A stretch of DNA of 64,000 bases from an uncultured Prevotella sp. (GTDB lineage Bacteria > Bacteroidota > Bacteroidia > Bacteroidales > Bacteroidaceae): NCBI GenBank assembly GCA_905234145.1, contig CAJOGK010000025.1:1-64000 (forward strand), written 5' to 3'. Position numbers and translations under genes: made by a program. Position 1 is the first letter of the stretch. Every line of letters starts with the position of its first letter. This document shows positions 30,337 to 39,974 of the stretch, piece by piece. The notes beneath the pieces were generated by a model that was given only the letters and a program-made list of their open reading frames with translations, searched no databases and was not told where the DNA came from.

Positions 30337-32106
30337 ATGAAGATAGCAATTATTCAAATCAGCGAGGCTGGAAGCGAAATCGCCTCTACCATCAGAAAAG
30401 AACTCGATGCCACGATGATTCAGCGCACAGAAGTTGGCAAGAAATGGAAGCAATACGATGCTTTTATCTTTATCGGTGCGATGGGTATCTGCGTAAGGAC
30501 GATTGCACCTTATATTAAAGATAAGCACGAAGATCCTGCTGTGGTGTGTATCGACAGTCTGGGACTGAATGCTATTTCCGTGTTGAGCGGTCATGTAGGA
30601 GGGGCCAACAATCTGACGCACGAGGTGGCCGCCTTGATAGGTGCGCGAGAGGTGATTACCACCCAAAGCGACAATGCCGGACTATGGGCGCTCGACACTT
30701 TTGAGGCCCGTTTTGATTGGCCAGTTGCCAGCGATGTGGAAGATATGAACGATTGCATCTTTGCCTTCGTTAATCGCGAACCAACGGCCTTGCTGTTGGA
30801 AGTGCGCGATGAAGGGACTGACTATCTGGAGGCTACAAAACCAGATCATGTAACCATCATTGATAGTATTAGCGAGGCTGATGCCAATAAATATAAGTTG
30901 CTGATTATTGTGTCGCCATTTAATCGCTCTGCACCAGAGGGTATGCTTGAGTTGCATTTTGTGCCCATGGTGGGAACGGTAGGTTTCGGATTGGCACACG
31001 AACCTGACGACTATGAGGAAATTTACGACCAGATAGATGAGGCGTTTGCCCTTCGAGGGGTTTTGCCTTGTGCCCATCGCTATTGTACCATCGATGTCAA
31101 GAAGGATGAACCTTTCGTGGATATGCTGGTGATGGAATACGAGGAAGAAGTGAAGTTCTTTACAGCAGAAGAGCTCTCAACAGTAGAGGTGCCTAACCCT
31201 AGCGAAACCGTTCAGAAGCATGTGGGTACGCCCAGTGTTTGTGAAGCTGCTGCTATCCTGGGTTCGAATAATGGTAAGTTGATTCTCTCTAAAATAAAAG
31301 GCAAGAATTGGACTGCTGCCCTTGCTATCGACTACAAGGGTCATATAGAAATCGTAGGGGCAGGCCCTGGTGCTCCTGATCTTGTATCTGTCCGAGGCCG
31401 TAAGATGCTCGAAAGGGCCGACCTTATTTTATATGCAGGCTCGCTGGTGCCAAAGGCTTTGACGGAGTGCCATAAGCCAGGAGCAGTCGTGCGTTCATCA
31501 GCTGACATGGCACTCGAAGAACAGTGTGAGCTGATGAAAAAGTTCTATGACCAAGGTAAATTCATTGTGCGCCTCCATACTGGCGATCCCTGTATCTTTG
31601 GTGCCATTCAGGAACAGATGGCTTTCTTCGATGCCAATCACATGGAATACCACATCACCCCAGGCATCTCCTCCTTCCTCGCTGCAGCAGCCGAGTTGCA
31701 GAGCCAGTTCACGATTCCTGAGCGCTGTCAGACGATTATCCTCACGCGTGGCGAAGGTCGGACCCCTATGCCAGAGAAAGAACAGCTCCACCTATTGGCG
31801 AAGAGCCAGAGCACGATGTGCATCTTCCTCTCTGCCGCCATCGTGGATGATGTACAGCGCGAACTGCTTCAGGAGTATCCAGAAGATACGCCCGTAGCTG
31901 CGTGCTATCACCTTACCTGGCCTGACCAGAAGATCTATCGAGGCAAATTAAAGGATTTGGCGAAGATTGTCCACGACAACAAGCTGACTCTCACCACGAT
32001 GCTCGTCGTGGGCGAGGCCATCGACAACCGCCAAGGCCTCTCCGAGCTCTACTCCAAGCACTTCACCCACCTGTTTAGAAAAGGTGACGACGAGCAACCG
32101 TCATAG
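30337..32106 (+). CDS. CbiG-CobM/CbiF fusion: cobalt-precorrin-5A hydrolase + precorrin-4 C11-methyltransferase
   Basis: CbiG: FIGAMGICVRTIAPYIKDKHEDPAVVCIDSLG...LSGHVGGAN; CobM: IVGAGPGAPDLVSVRGRKML, YAGSLVP, RLHTGDPCIFGA. Confidence 0.95.
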   Translation: MKIAIIQISEAGSEIASTIRKELDATMIQRTEVGKKWKQYDAFIFIGAMGICVRTIAPYIKDKHEDPAVVCIDSLGLNAISVLSGHVGGANNLTHEVAALIGAREVITTQSDNAGLWALDTFEARFDWPVASDVEDMNDCIFAFVNREPTALLLEVRDEGTDYLEATKPDHVTIIDSISEADANKYKLLIIVSPFNRSAPEGMLELHFVPMVGTVGFGLAHEPDDYEEIYDQIDEAFALRGVLPCAHRYCTIDVKKDEPFVDMLVMEYEEEVKFFTAEELSTVEVPNPSETVQKHVGTPSVCEAAAILGSNNGKLILSKIKGKNWTAALAIDYKGHIEIVGAGPGAPDLVSVRGRKMLERADLILYAGSLVPKALTECHKPGAVVRSSADMALEEQCELMKKFYDQGKFIVRLHTGDPCIFGAIQEQMAFFDANHMEYHITPGISSFLAAAAELQSQFTIPERCQTIILTRGEGRTPMPEKEQLHLLAKSQSTMCIFLSAAIVDDVQRELLQEYPEDTPVAACYHLTWPDQKIYRGKLKDLAKIVHDNKLTLTTMLVVGEAIDNRQGLSELYSKHFTHLFRKGDDEQPS

Positions 32107-32112
32107 CGATCG

Positions 32113-34227
32113 CTATTTCTCTATCAGCCAATACTCCATGTGATTGGTCTTGCGCTTGCTCTTGAAGTTGAACTGCACATCGTTAAGGGCATTGCCGATT
32201 TTCTGGAAGGGAGTATCAGGGTCGAAGCTCTGATAGCGGGCTGCTAGCAACTGACTGATCTCGCCCAGGCTCCACCACTTGGCCTGCTCTGTTTCCTTGG
32301 GCCTGCGGAACGTCTCGCCTATCATCTCCACCAGATCGTTCAGCTTCTGGAAAGGCTCATTTTCCTGAATGAGCGTCTGGATCTCATCATCGTTCAGCCA
32401 GAATCGCTCATGATTATTGAAGAGGTGCAGGGCTTGGGCGAAGAGCTGTTCATGATAGAGGTTATCCTCGAAATTGATATTCCCGTTCACACCCACACAG
32501 ACAAAACGACGCGAACCCGTGGGATCCACAAGTGGCTTCAGCTGGTTGGTCGTACCAATAAACGAGGTATAGCGACGATAGAACTTGATTGTCTTGCCGT
32601 ATGGCGGACGGAACTTGACATCGCTCGACGACAGCAGGTATTTCAGCACGATCTGCTGGGAATTCGTGGTCTTGTCGAACTCATCGATATTGATGAGCGC
32701 AAAGCTTGTCAGCGCGATGTTCAGGTCGAACTCATTCTTGAAGTTCAGCTTGTCATTATAGTAATCACGCAGTTCTGGAGGCAGGATAATCTTGCAGAAG
32801 CGCGTCTTTCCACAACCCTGACGGCCTATCAGAAGCGGTGTTAACGCATTGCCCGTCAACTGCTTATCGCTCTCGCGCCACTGAGCCACCATACCAATCA
32901 TCCAGAACTTCAGGTACTTCTCCCAATGAGGCTGCGAGGTTGGCACGCGGGCTGCCAGATCTGCGATGTAATCATGACCATCCCACTTAGGCAGCTTGTC
33001 GAGCCAGGTGTTCACCGGATCGTACTGCTCGATGCGCGTCGAGTCGATAAAACGGTTCACGTTCCTATCCCACGCTTTCAGTCCTAACTCGGTGGCTCTC
33101 AGCGTCATATCGTTGCGCACCTCCTCTGTCAGCGGTTTGAATCGCTGGTCGTCGCTGAACTTCTCGCGATACTCTGCCACACCCGTCAGGAGGTTCTTGC
33201 GCATATCAAAGTTCGAGTTGAGGAAAATCTCAGTCTTCATCGCCTGGATGGTATCTTCCGGTACGCTTTTCATGGGCTTTATCTTGTGCTTCTCGCGATA
33301 GTCTTTCTGTTCAGCCACGCTATAGACCGTCTGGAAAATCTTCTCTACCAGCAGCCTGTCGCGATTCAGCACAGGGTGTAGCAACGTCAGTCCCTGCGCA
33401 TGTGCCTTGGGAATGCCCTGATCCAGACACATCGAGGCAATCTGCATTAACAGCGTCGCCTCCTTGTTCTCATCGGGCAGGTCGAAATAGTGGCCCATCA
33501 CCGTCTCAACGATGAAAGTCCAGTTCAGATGATAGGTACGTGTAACTGTGCGACCAGGCATCAGATGATCCTCCTCGCGACTGATCACCACAGGCTGAGG
33601 CTGGTCGTGACTGTCTGTATCGGCATAGAAGGAACGGGCCTCAGCACGGTAAACCGCCTCAGGGTCAGCACTCATATACACCGTGCGGTCTAATCGAGGC
33701 TCCAGAAACTGGATGTCGAAGCCAAACTGATTCTGATAAGCCCTTCGCGCTGTGTTGTAAATATTGAGATGGAACTGTCGGATGTCCTTCTGCTCTGTTG
33801 GCAGTCCGCCTCCGAACAGCTCGCCTCGACACACAATCTTGACACTCCTACCAGAGCCTCCGAGGAAGCAAAGCATCGTCTCAGGCAGTTTCTTGGCTGC
33901 CTCCCTGATTTCCACAGCCTTCTCGTAGGTGGGCAGATCGTTCACCTCAAGCACGACGAGACCATTATACGTCATCATCTGCCATTGTCCCTTGCGATTC
34001 ATATAGTCGGCAGCGAAGCAGATTCTTGGCAGACGGATACCACCTTCCCACTGCGTAGAGATCTGCCCGTCTGCCAGTCGATGCGGATTCATCAGATGAT
34101 ACACCTCTCTGGTCCTCGTAACAGTCTTCTTTATCATCCCCTCCTGGATGGCAGCCGCCAATTTAGCCAGTTCTACACGGTTAATAACCTCTTTTGTTCC
34201 AGATTTTTTGAGCAATGTGACGTTCAT
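32113..34227 (-). CDS. VirE N-terminal (BT4734-like) / VapE primase-helicase / DUF3874 protein
   Basis: VapE Walker A LLIGRQGCGKTRFCK, Walker B ALINIDEFDK, FIGTTNQ; N-terminal MNVTLLKKSGTKEVINRVELAKL. Confidence 0.85.
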   Translation of the reverse strand: MNVTLLKKSGTKEVINRVELAKLAAAIQEGMIKKTVTRTREVYHLMNPHRLADGQISTQWEGGIRLPRICFAADYMNRKGQWQMMTYNGLVVLEVNDLPTYEKAVEIREAAKKLPETMLCFLGGSGRSVKIVCRGELFGGGLPTEQKDIRQFHLNIYNTARRAYQNQFGFDIQFLEPRLDRTVYMSADPEAVYRAEARSFYADTDSHDQPQPVVISREEDHLMPGRTVTRTYHLNWTFIVETVMGHYFDLPDENKEATLLMQIASMCLDQGIPKAHAQGLTLLHPVLNRDRLLVEKIFQTVYSVAEQKDYREKHKIKPMKSVPEDTIQAMKTEIFLNSNFDMRKNLLTGVAEYREKFSDDQRFKPLTEEVRNDMTLRATELGLKAWDRNVNRFIDSTRIEQYDPVNTWLDKLPKWDGHDYIADLAARVPTSQPHWEKYLKFWMIGMVAQWRESDKQLTGNALTPLLIGRQGCGKTRFCKIILPPELRDYYNDKLNFKNEFDLNIALTSFALINIDEFDKTTNSQQIVLKYLLSSSDVKFRPPYGKTIKFYRRYTSFIGTTNQLKPLVDPTGSRRFVCVGVNGNINFEDNLYHEQLFAQALHLFNNHERFWLNDDEIQTLIQENEPFQKLNDLVEMIGETFRRPKETEQAKWWSLGEISQLLAARYQSFDPDTPFQKIGNALNDVQFNFKSKRKTNHMEYWLIEK

Positions 34228-34293
34228 ATCGTTATTTTTTCGTTTATTTCATTTATGACGCTGCAAAATTAAAATAATTATTTCATTAAATAG

Positions 34294-34400
34294 CCTACAT
34301 TCCTACATAAAAATACTTAAATCTATTATAAATACTATGTTTTCTTAAATTTTTAGCCTACATTAAGCCTACATGAATCCTACATGATGTCTACATGTTT
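34294..34400. repeat. Left iteron-like array: CCTACAT motifs; last four tandem with 11-bp period
   Basis: CCTACAT at 34294, 34302, 34357, 34368, 34379; TCTACAT at 34390. Confidence 0.85.
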
Positions 34401-34512
34401 TCAGTCAGATTCAGTCCGTTTTCTGCCAGATGAACCACCTGTTAACCTCTCATAGCCTACCTGGAAGAATCAGATTAACGTACTTTCAAATGTTTTTATT
34501 AATACTTCTTGC

Positions 34513-34595
34513 TGAATTCTCTAGAGAATTCACAGCTTATAGCCGTTCTAGCACTTGCTAAGTGCCTGGCAAACCATTCAATTCTCTAGAGAATT
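34513..34595. repeat. Pair of AATTCTCTAGAGAATT palindromes flanking hairpin GCACTT-GCT-AAGTGC
   Basis: TGAATTCTCTAGAGAATTCA 34513-34532; GCACTTGCTAAGTGC 34551-34565; AATTCTCTAGAGAATT 34580-34595. Confidence 0.85.
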
Positions 34596-34700
34596 CATAA
34601 GTTATCACGTACTAAAAACCTTTTGAACTGTGTATTCGAATACATTTACCCTGCCTATCAACCCCTAAAAGCCACTAATCATGCTCAAAAATCCACTTTT

Positions 34701-34796
34701 CATGTATATTTCATGTAGGCTTTATGTAGGATTCATGTATACTTGAATATTGGATAATCAGTTTAATATCAATATATTATAAACAAATCATGTAGG
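34701..34796. repeat. Right iteron-like array, opposite orientation: four 11-bp repeats CATGTAnnnTT plus one further ATGTAGG
   Basis: CATGTATATTT CATGTAGGCTT TATGTAGGATT CATGTATACTT; ATGTAGG at 34790. Confidence 0.85.
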
Positions 34797-35387
34797 TATG
34801 TATGCAGTTTTATAATATTCATTTCAAATAAGATGTTTCAAGGAGTAATTTTCAGTTTGCGACATACCTCCTTACGACATTCAAGAATTTATCATTCGGA
34901 TACTGCTTGAAATAAAATTCCAGTCAGTTTTCTTGTTTAATTCATTTTTTATTTTGAAATTTTGGATAAAATCGAAAACCTTTTGTAAATAAAGGCAGTT
35001 CGGAGAATTGAGAAAAATCTGGGTTACGAACTGGCAACGCTACTCATTTCCTCATTCTGCTGTGATTTGCTTGTCAAAGCGCTCGACCTTTGGTCGCTTC
35101 GCTCCGCGAAGAACTCCCGACGCTGAGCCACCAGCCTGTTTCCGCTCGAGCTCCGCTCGCTTGCTACCAGCGGGACGCAAGAATGGCTCATTGTCGGGGG
35201 CAAAGTCTCGTAGCCATGTACAGGAGCAGGTTTATGACATGACCACAGAAAAAAGAAATGCGAACCTTTTCGCTTCGCAATGCCTTTTTCAGTCGGAATC
35301 GGCAGAATTAGGTTCGCATTTTTGGTTAGTTCGCATAAATGATGTATCTTTGCAAACGGAATACGGAATAAAAAACGATATGTAACT

Positions 35388-36113
35388 ATGAATCAGAAGG
35401 GCATTTTGAGATTCCTGAGGCAGGTGATGGCCAATAACAACCGTGAGTGGTTCCTGGAACATAAGAAGGACTATGAGGCTGTAAGGGCTGAGTTCGAACG
35501 TGGCGTGCAACAGGCTATCGAGCGCATCATGACATTCGATCAGGAGATAGCTCACGTACAGGTAAAGGACTGCACCTATCGCTTCTATCGCGACACACGG
35601 TTCTCGGCTGATAAGTCGCCTTACAAAAATCATTTGGGTGCCTATATCAACGCCAAGGGCAAGAAGGCACTTCGTGGAGGTTATTACTTGCATCTGGAGC
35701 CTGACCACTGTCTGTTGGCCGTAGGCAACTATTGGCTTCCTACCAACATCCTCACCTCATGTCGCAATGAAATCATGGGCAACGCTGCTGAGTGGCTGCG
35801 CTGTGTAGAGAACGATGAGTTCCAGAAATACTTCGGCAGCGATGTGGCCAGCAGCACGAAGGAACCTACGAACGTTGACAGCTGGGACCAGCTGCAGGGC
35901 TTCGGACTGTCAAAACTCAAGACCTGTCCTGCTGGTTTCCCTAAGGACTCTGAGTACGTCAAATATTTGCGTCTGAAGGACTATGGTTGTTGGCATGCTG
36001 TCTCTGACACCTTCTTCGAGGGTGACGGATGGCTCGACGAGATGGAGCGCATGTTCCGAGCTGCCAAGCCCATGATGGACTTCATGAACTCTGTCATTGA
36101 CGATTATGAATAA
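35388..36113 (+). CDS. DUF2461 domain-containing protein
   Basis: LRFLRQVMANNNREWFLEHKKDYEAVRAEFE, YRFYRDTRFSADKSPYKNHLGAYI, GGYYLHLEPDHC. Confidence 0.9.
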   Translation: MNQKGILRFLRQVMANNNREWFLEHKKDYEAVRAEFERGVQQAIERIMTFDQEIAHVQVKDCTYRFYRDTRFSADKSPYKNHLGAYINAKGKKALRGGYYLHLEPDHCLLAVGNYWLPTNILTSCRNEIMGNAAEWLRCVENDEFQKYFGSDVASSTKEPTNVDSWDQLQGFGLSKLKTCPAGFPKDSEYVKYLRLKDYGCWHAVSDTFFEGDGWLDEMERMFRAAKPMMDFMNSVIDDYE

Positions 36114-36161
36114 TCATCTCATAAAAAAAGATAAAGCTTCGCTTATTTACATTATTATTTG

Positions 36162-36169
36162 TATATTTG
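36162..36169 (+). promoter_or_regulatory. -7 box of the defence-like operon
   Basis: TATATTTG upstream of 36200. Confidence 0.5.
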
Positions 36170-36199
36170 CAGCAGAAAAAGCAAAGATAATAGACAAAT

Positions 36200-37414
36200 A
36201 TGAGTGACTTAAAAATATCTGTTAAGGATTTCAGGGCAATCCATAGTGCCAGCATTGACCTCAATGGCATTACCGTTATCGCTGGTGTGAACGGAAGTGG
36301 CAAGAGTACTCTGTCAAGATTGCTATATACGATATTTAATAAAGTGAAAACATTAGACGATGTCTATTGGAGTGTTTTCTATTCTGAAACATTTGCAATA
36401 AGAGAGGTCTGTCAACAAATATACGATACATTGAAGCCCTCCGATTTAAACTTATTGTTTGGGACAACTGTTGAAGAGGTTCGAAATGAAATTCAGAAAG
36501 CCATATCGTTGTTAACAGATTCATTTAGCCAAGATGAGAAAATCAAAAGACTTCTCAGCATCATTAAGTATAACTTAGGAATAGAGATAAAAAACAAGGA
36601 AGATCTTAATCTCATAATGGATGTTTTCAATAAAACTGCTGCCAGATATGAAGAAAGGAAGAAAAACCGTTCATTTAAGGAATTAGGAAACGAGATAGCA
36701 TCAGAACTACAAGAAGATAACATCATTAATAAAGTATCACTTTCTGAGTATGGCTATACATTCTTTGGTCCTGGCGTAGAGAGTGTTCCCTTGTTGCATA
36801 GTGTCAAGTTCTGCACATATATTGATACACCCAAGAAACTGGAGGTTCCTTTCTCTTATAGCGAATGGGATTACATTAATAGCCAAAAGGATGCAGCATA
36901 TAATCAAGAGATAAGTAAATATCTATCGGATAACATTTTAAAGGGTGACGCATCATATTCAGATCAATGGAAAACTTTGATTTACCAGCGTAATGATGGC
37001 CAGACGTTCGATCTTTCACAAAGTGCCACAGGTGTGCAGGCTTTCGCCTTTCTCCAGTTGCTATTGAAGAAGGGACTTATCAATGATCGTTCACTCATTA
37101 TTATTGACGAACCTGAAGCCCATTTGCATCCCCAGTGGATAGTGGAATATGCCAAAGTATTAGTGGAACTCAACAAGAAGACCAAAGCCAGATTCTTTAT
37201 TGCAACGCACAGTACAGACATGGTTAGTGCCCTCCGCTATATCTCTGAGAAAGAAGAAACGCTTGATCATCTTTCATACTATCGGGCTGTTCCTGCAGAT
37301 GCAGATGCCTATACCTACGACTATCAGAATATGGGTACTGATATTGAACCAATATTCGAGTCTTTCAACAAGTCGTATGAACTGATAGAGAAATACGGAA
37401 CAGACAATGGCTGA
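36200..37414 (+). CDS. ABC/OLD-like AAA ATPase, defence-associated
   Basis: Walker A GVNGSGKSTLSRLL, LSQSATGVQAF signature-like, Walker B LIIIDEPEAHLHPQW, FFIATHSTDMV. Confidence 0.85.
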   Translation: MSDLKISVKDFRAIHSASIDLNGITVIAGVNGSGKSTLSRLLYTIFNKVKTLDDVYWSVFYSETFAIREVCQQIYDTLKPSDLNLLFGTTVEEVRNEIQKAISLLTDSFSQDEKIKRLLSIIKYNLGIEIKNKEDLNLIMDVFNKTAARYEERKKNRSFKELGNEIASELQEDNIINKVSLSEYGYTFFGPGVESVPLLHSVKFCTYIDTPKKLEVPFSYSEWDYINSQKDAAYNQEISKYLSDNILKGDASYSDQWKTLIYQRNDGQTFDLSQSATGVQAFAFLQLLLKKGLINDRSLIIIDEPEAHLHPQWIVEYAKVLVELNKKTKARFFIATHSTDMVSALRYISEKEETLDHLSYYRAVPADADAYTYDYQNMGTDIEPIFESFNKSYELIEKYGTDNG

Positions 37415-37882
37415 ATATACTATAACAGATCCGAAAGGTATTTGCTGTTGTCAGACATTCAAGGTATGCATACCCTTCTAAAGAAAGAAGGGTGTATAGA
37501 TAGTGAAAACAAATTCACGGATGAACAGAAAGCAATAGCCCTTGATGAAGTTCAAACGCGGATAGCTCAACAAAACAAAACGGACAAACAGGCATCTGCT
37601 GACGTATTGTTATGTATTACTGGTAACAAGTATCTGTTGGCAGATGCAAAGTTCAACAGCACCAGCGTCAAGAACATTTCACCTACAGAGTTGAAATCAA
37701 AGCTGAACAGTTCAAAATCCCTTGTTCTCTCCGATGATTACTCTTATGCTAATGCATTCTACGTGTTGTTCAAACAAAGTGTACTGACCCCAACCCAATA
37801 CAACCGCCTAAAACGTCAGTTTGCAGGAAAGCCTCAGTTTCGCTTCATGAATGCAATAGACTTTTGGAAGTTATTTGATTAG
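37407..37882 (+). CDS. Small partner of the ATPase, putative PD-(D/E)XK-like nuclease; apparent frameshift near 37436
   Basis: ATG overlaps the ATPase stop (ATGGCTGA); downstream frame LLLSDIQGMHTLLKKEG...ALDEVQTR...LLADAKFN. Confidence 0.55.
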
Positions 37883-37895
37883 ATAATACTGCGAT

Positions 37896-38549
37896 ATGAA
37901 TAACAAAGAACCTGGTTACGTTTACATACTGACTAATCCCAGCTTTCGCGAGGATTGGGTAAAGATCGGTAAGAGTTCACGTCCTGTGGATGTGAGAAGC
38001 AAGGAATTGGATAATACTGCTGTTCCCTTACCCTTCGAAATATTTGCCACGATGAAGACTACGAAATACAACGAGGTAGAGAAACTGGTACATAAGACCA
38101 TTGATCGCCTCACAGACTTGCGCATCCGTCAAAACCGCGAGTTCTTCAATGTAGCCCCACAAATGGCTCTTGACATCTTCCGCGATATTGCTATGACGAT
38201 AGACGATGCCGAAGTGACACTCTACGAAGATAACAAGCCCATCGTGGAAAGTGAACACAAGGAACCGCAGAAACGAGAGGTAAAACGCCCTCGTTTTAAG
38301 TTCTCTATGTGTGGTATCAAGATTGGCGAGCAAGTTACCTTCGATCCAACAGGTCTTGTTGTAAAGGTTGCTTCCGATGACAGCATCGAGTACGAGGGAC
38401 GCATCTATAAACTCTCCCCCTTCGTTGGCACCTTCATGCCAGAAGAGCAGCGCAACAACTCTGGTGCCTATCAAGGAGCCAAGTATTTCTCATATAACGG
38501 CAAAGTGCTAGATGAGATTAGGAAAGAGAAAGAAACTATACAAGAATAG
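37896..38549 (+). CDS. GIY-YIG nuclease family protein (T5orf172/MUG113-like)
   Basis: GYVYILTNPSFREDWVKIGKSSRPVDVRSKELDNTAVPLPFEI. Confidence 0.8.
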   Translation: MNNKEPGYVYILTNPSFREDWVKIGKSSRPVDVRSKELDNTAVPLPFEIFATMKTTKYNEVEKLVHKTIDRLTDLRIRQNREFFNVAPQMALDIFRDIAMTIDDAEVTLYEDNKPIVESEHKEPQKREVKRPRFKFSMCGIKIGEQVTFDPTGLVVKVASDDSIEYEGRIYKLSPFVGTFMPEEQRNNSGAYQGAKYFSYNGKVLDEIRKEKETIQE

Positions 38550-38553
38550 AAAT

Positions 38554-39971
38554 ATGGATTATATTGGCGAGAAAGAGCTGAATAACAAACTTGATGACTT
38601 TAAAAACCAGACAGAATGATTTTGTCTGCTAAGTTTGGCGATGGTAAATCATTCTTTCTTCAGAAGATAAGAGAAGATAAAGAAAGATTTGCAGAATATG
38701 AATTTATCACGATATATCCGGTAAATTATGTTGTTGCACAGAACGATGACATTTTCGAATATATAAAAAGAGATATTCTGATTCAATTAGTGAAATTGAA
38801 GTTGATTGAGAAAATTGATTTAGAAAAACTACTATCTTCTGTTTTTTCTTATGACAGTTTCAAAGAAGTGTTGTTTTTCCTGATTTCAAGTATTCCTCAA
38901 TACGGTCCAATCATCAAGAAATTACTGGATAAAGCAATAAGCATATCGGAGAAATACAACGACGAGAAGAATACATACAAAAAATATTTTGATTCATTCA
39001 AAGTTCAAAGGGGTGGACTCTATGAAGATGATGCATATACCCAAATGATTAAGGAGGCTATAAGCTTATTGAAAGTTGGCTATATTAATGAAAAGGGAGA
39101 ACTGACTCAAAAGAAACCTGTTTTAATCATCGAAGATTTAGACCGTCTTGACCCAGCACATCTTTTTAGAATATTAAATGTTATCAGTGCCCATATTGAT
39201 GATGTAATTAAACCAGACAAGATAGGGAATAAGTTTGGCTTTAGCAATATTGTCATAGTTATGGACTATGATACGACTAAACATATATTTGAACATTTCT
39301 ATGGAAAAGACGCCTCGTATAATGGCTATATGAGCAAGTTCATTACCGAGGAGCCTTTTAGGTATAGTATAACAGAATTAGCTTTGCCTAAATTGAAAGA
39401 GAAAATAATAAAAGAAGTGGGGATAAATAAAGATTTATTTAAAGCATTTAAAATACTTAATATGAAGTTGTCTGATCTGTCAATGAGAGACATTGTAAGG
39501 CTTTACGACTTCGACACCTCCACACGAATTGTTTTTCCTGTATTAAATTGTCCTAATGACGTCAAATTATCAATGCAATTACCTATATTTAAACTTCTCG
39601 TTTACATGACAGAATTGGGCATGTCTTTGGGGGATTTAGATGAAGAACTATCATTAAAAAAGGATTATAATTCCGTTGATTACTTGACATTAATATATCC
39701 TTTATATCTTATAGGAAATCATGAGCCCTTTTCAAAATTTGATACAGGCAGAAGAATTGTTAACGTAATTCTTCAAAAAGAAGAAGGTATTACGAAAACA
39801 ATTATTATTGGAGATAATAATCGTCCAATCACTGACGCTCCATCGATATCTAATGTAAACAAGCAATATGGTTTTGTGTGTTCTATATTAACTTATTACA
39901 TAGATTTGGCAGGTTTTAATCGTAGCAAGAGTTACACAATTCCTGGCTATTTACCAACTTTTAATTTGTAA
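38554..39971 (+). CDS. KAP-like P-loop NTPase; first 21 codons separated from the Walker A frame by an apparent frameshift
   Basis: MDYIGEKELNNKLDDFKNQTE* then ILSAKFGDGKSFFL (Walker A); PVLIIEDLDRLDP (Walker B). Confidence 0.7.
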
Positions 39972-39974
39972 AAT

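Noticed and set aside
34294-34796. CRISPR array interpretation of the CCTACAT/ATGTAGG repeats
   Set aside because: The 11-bp units have no spacer-sized intervals and are arranged as two opposed arrays, consistent with protein-binding iterons.
35008-35385. 125-aa ORF MRKIWVTNWQRYSFPH...
   Set aside because: Composition driven by the GC-rich hairpin segment; runs through the DUF2461 promoter; no recognisable domain. Not called as a gene.
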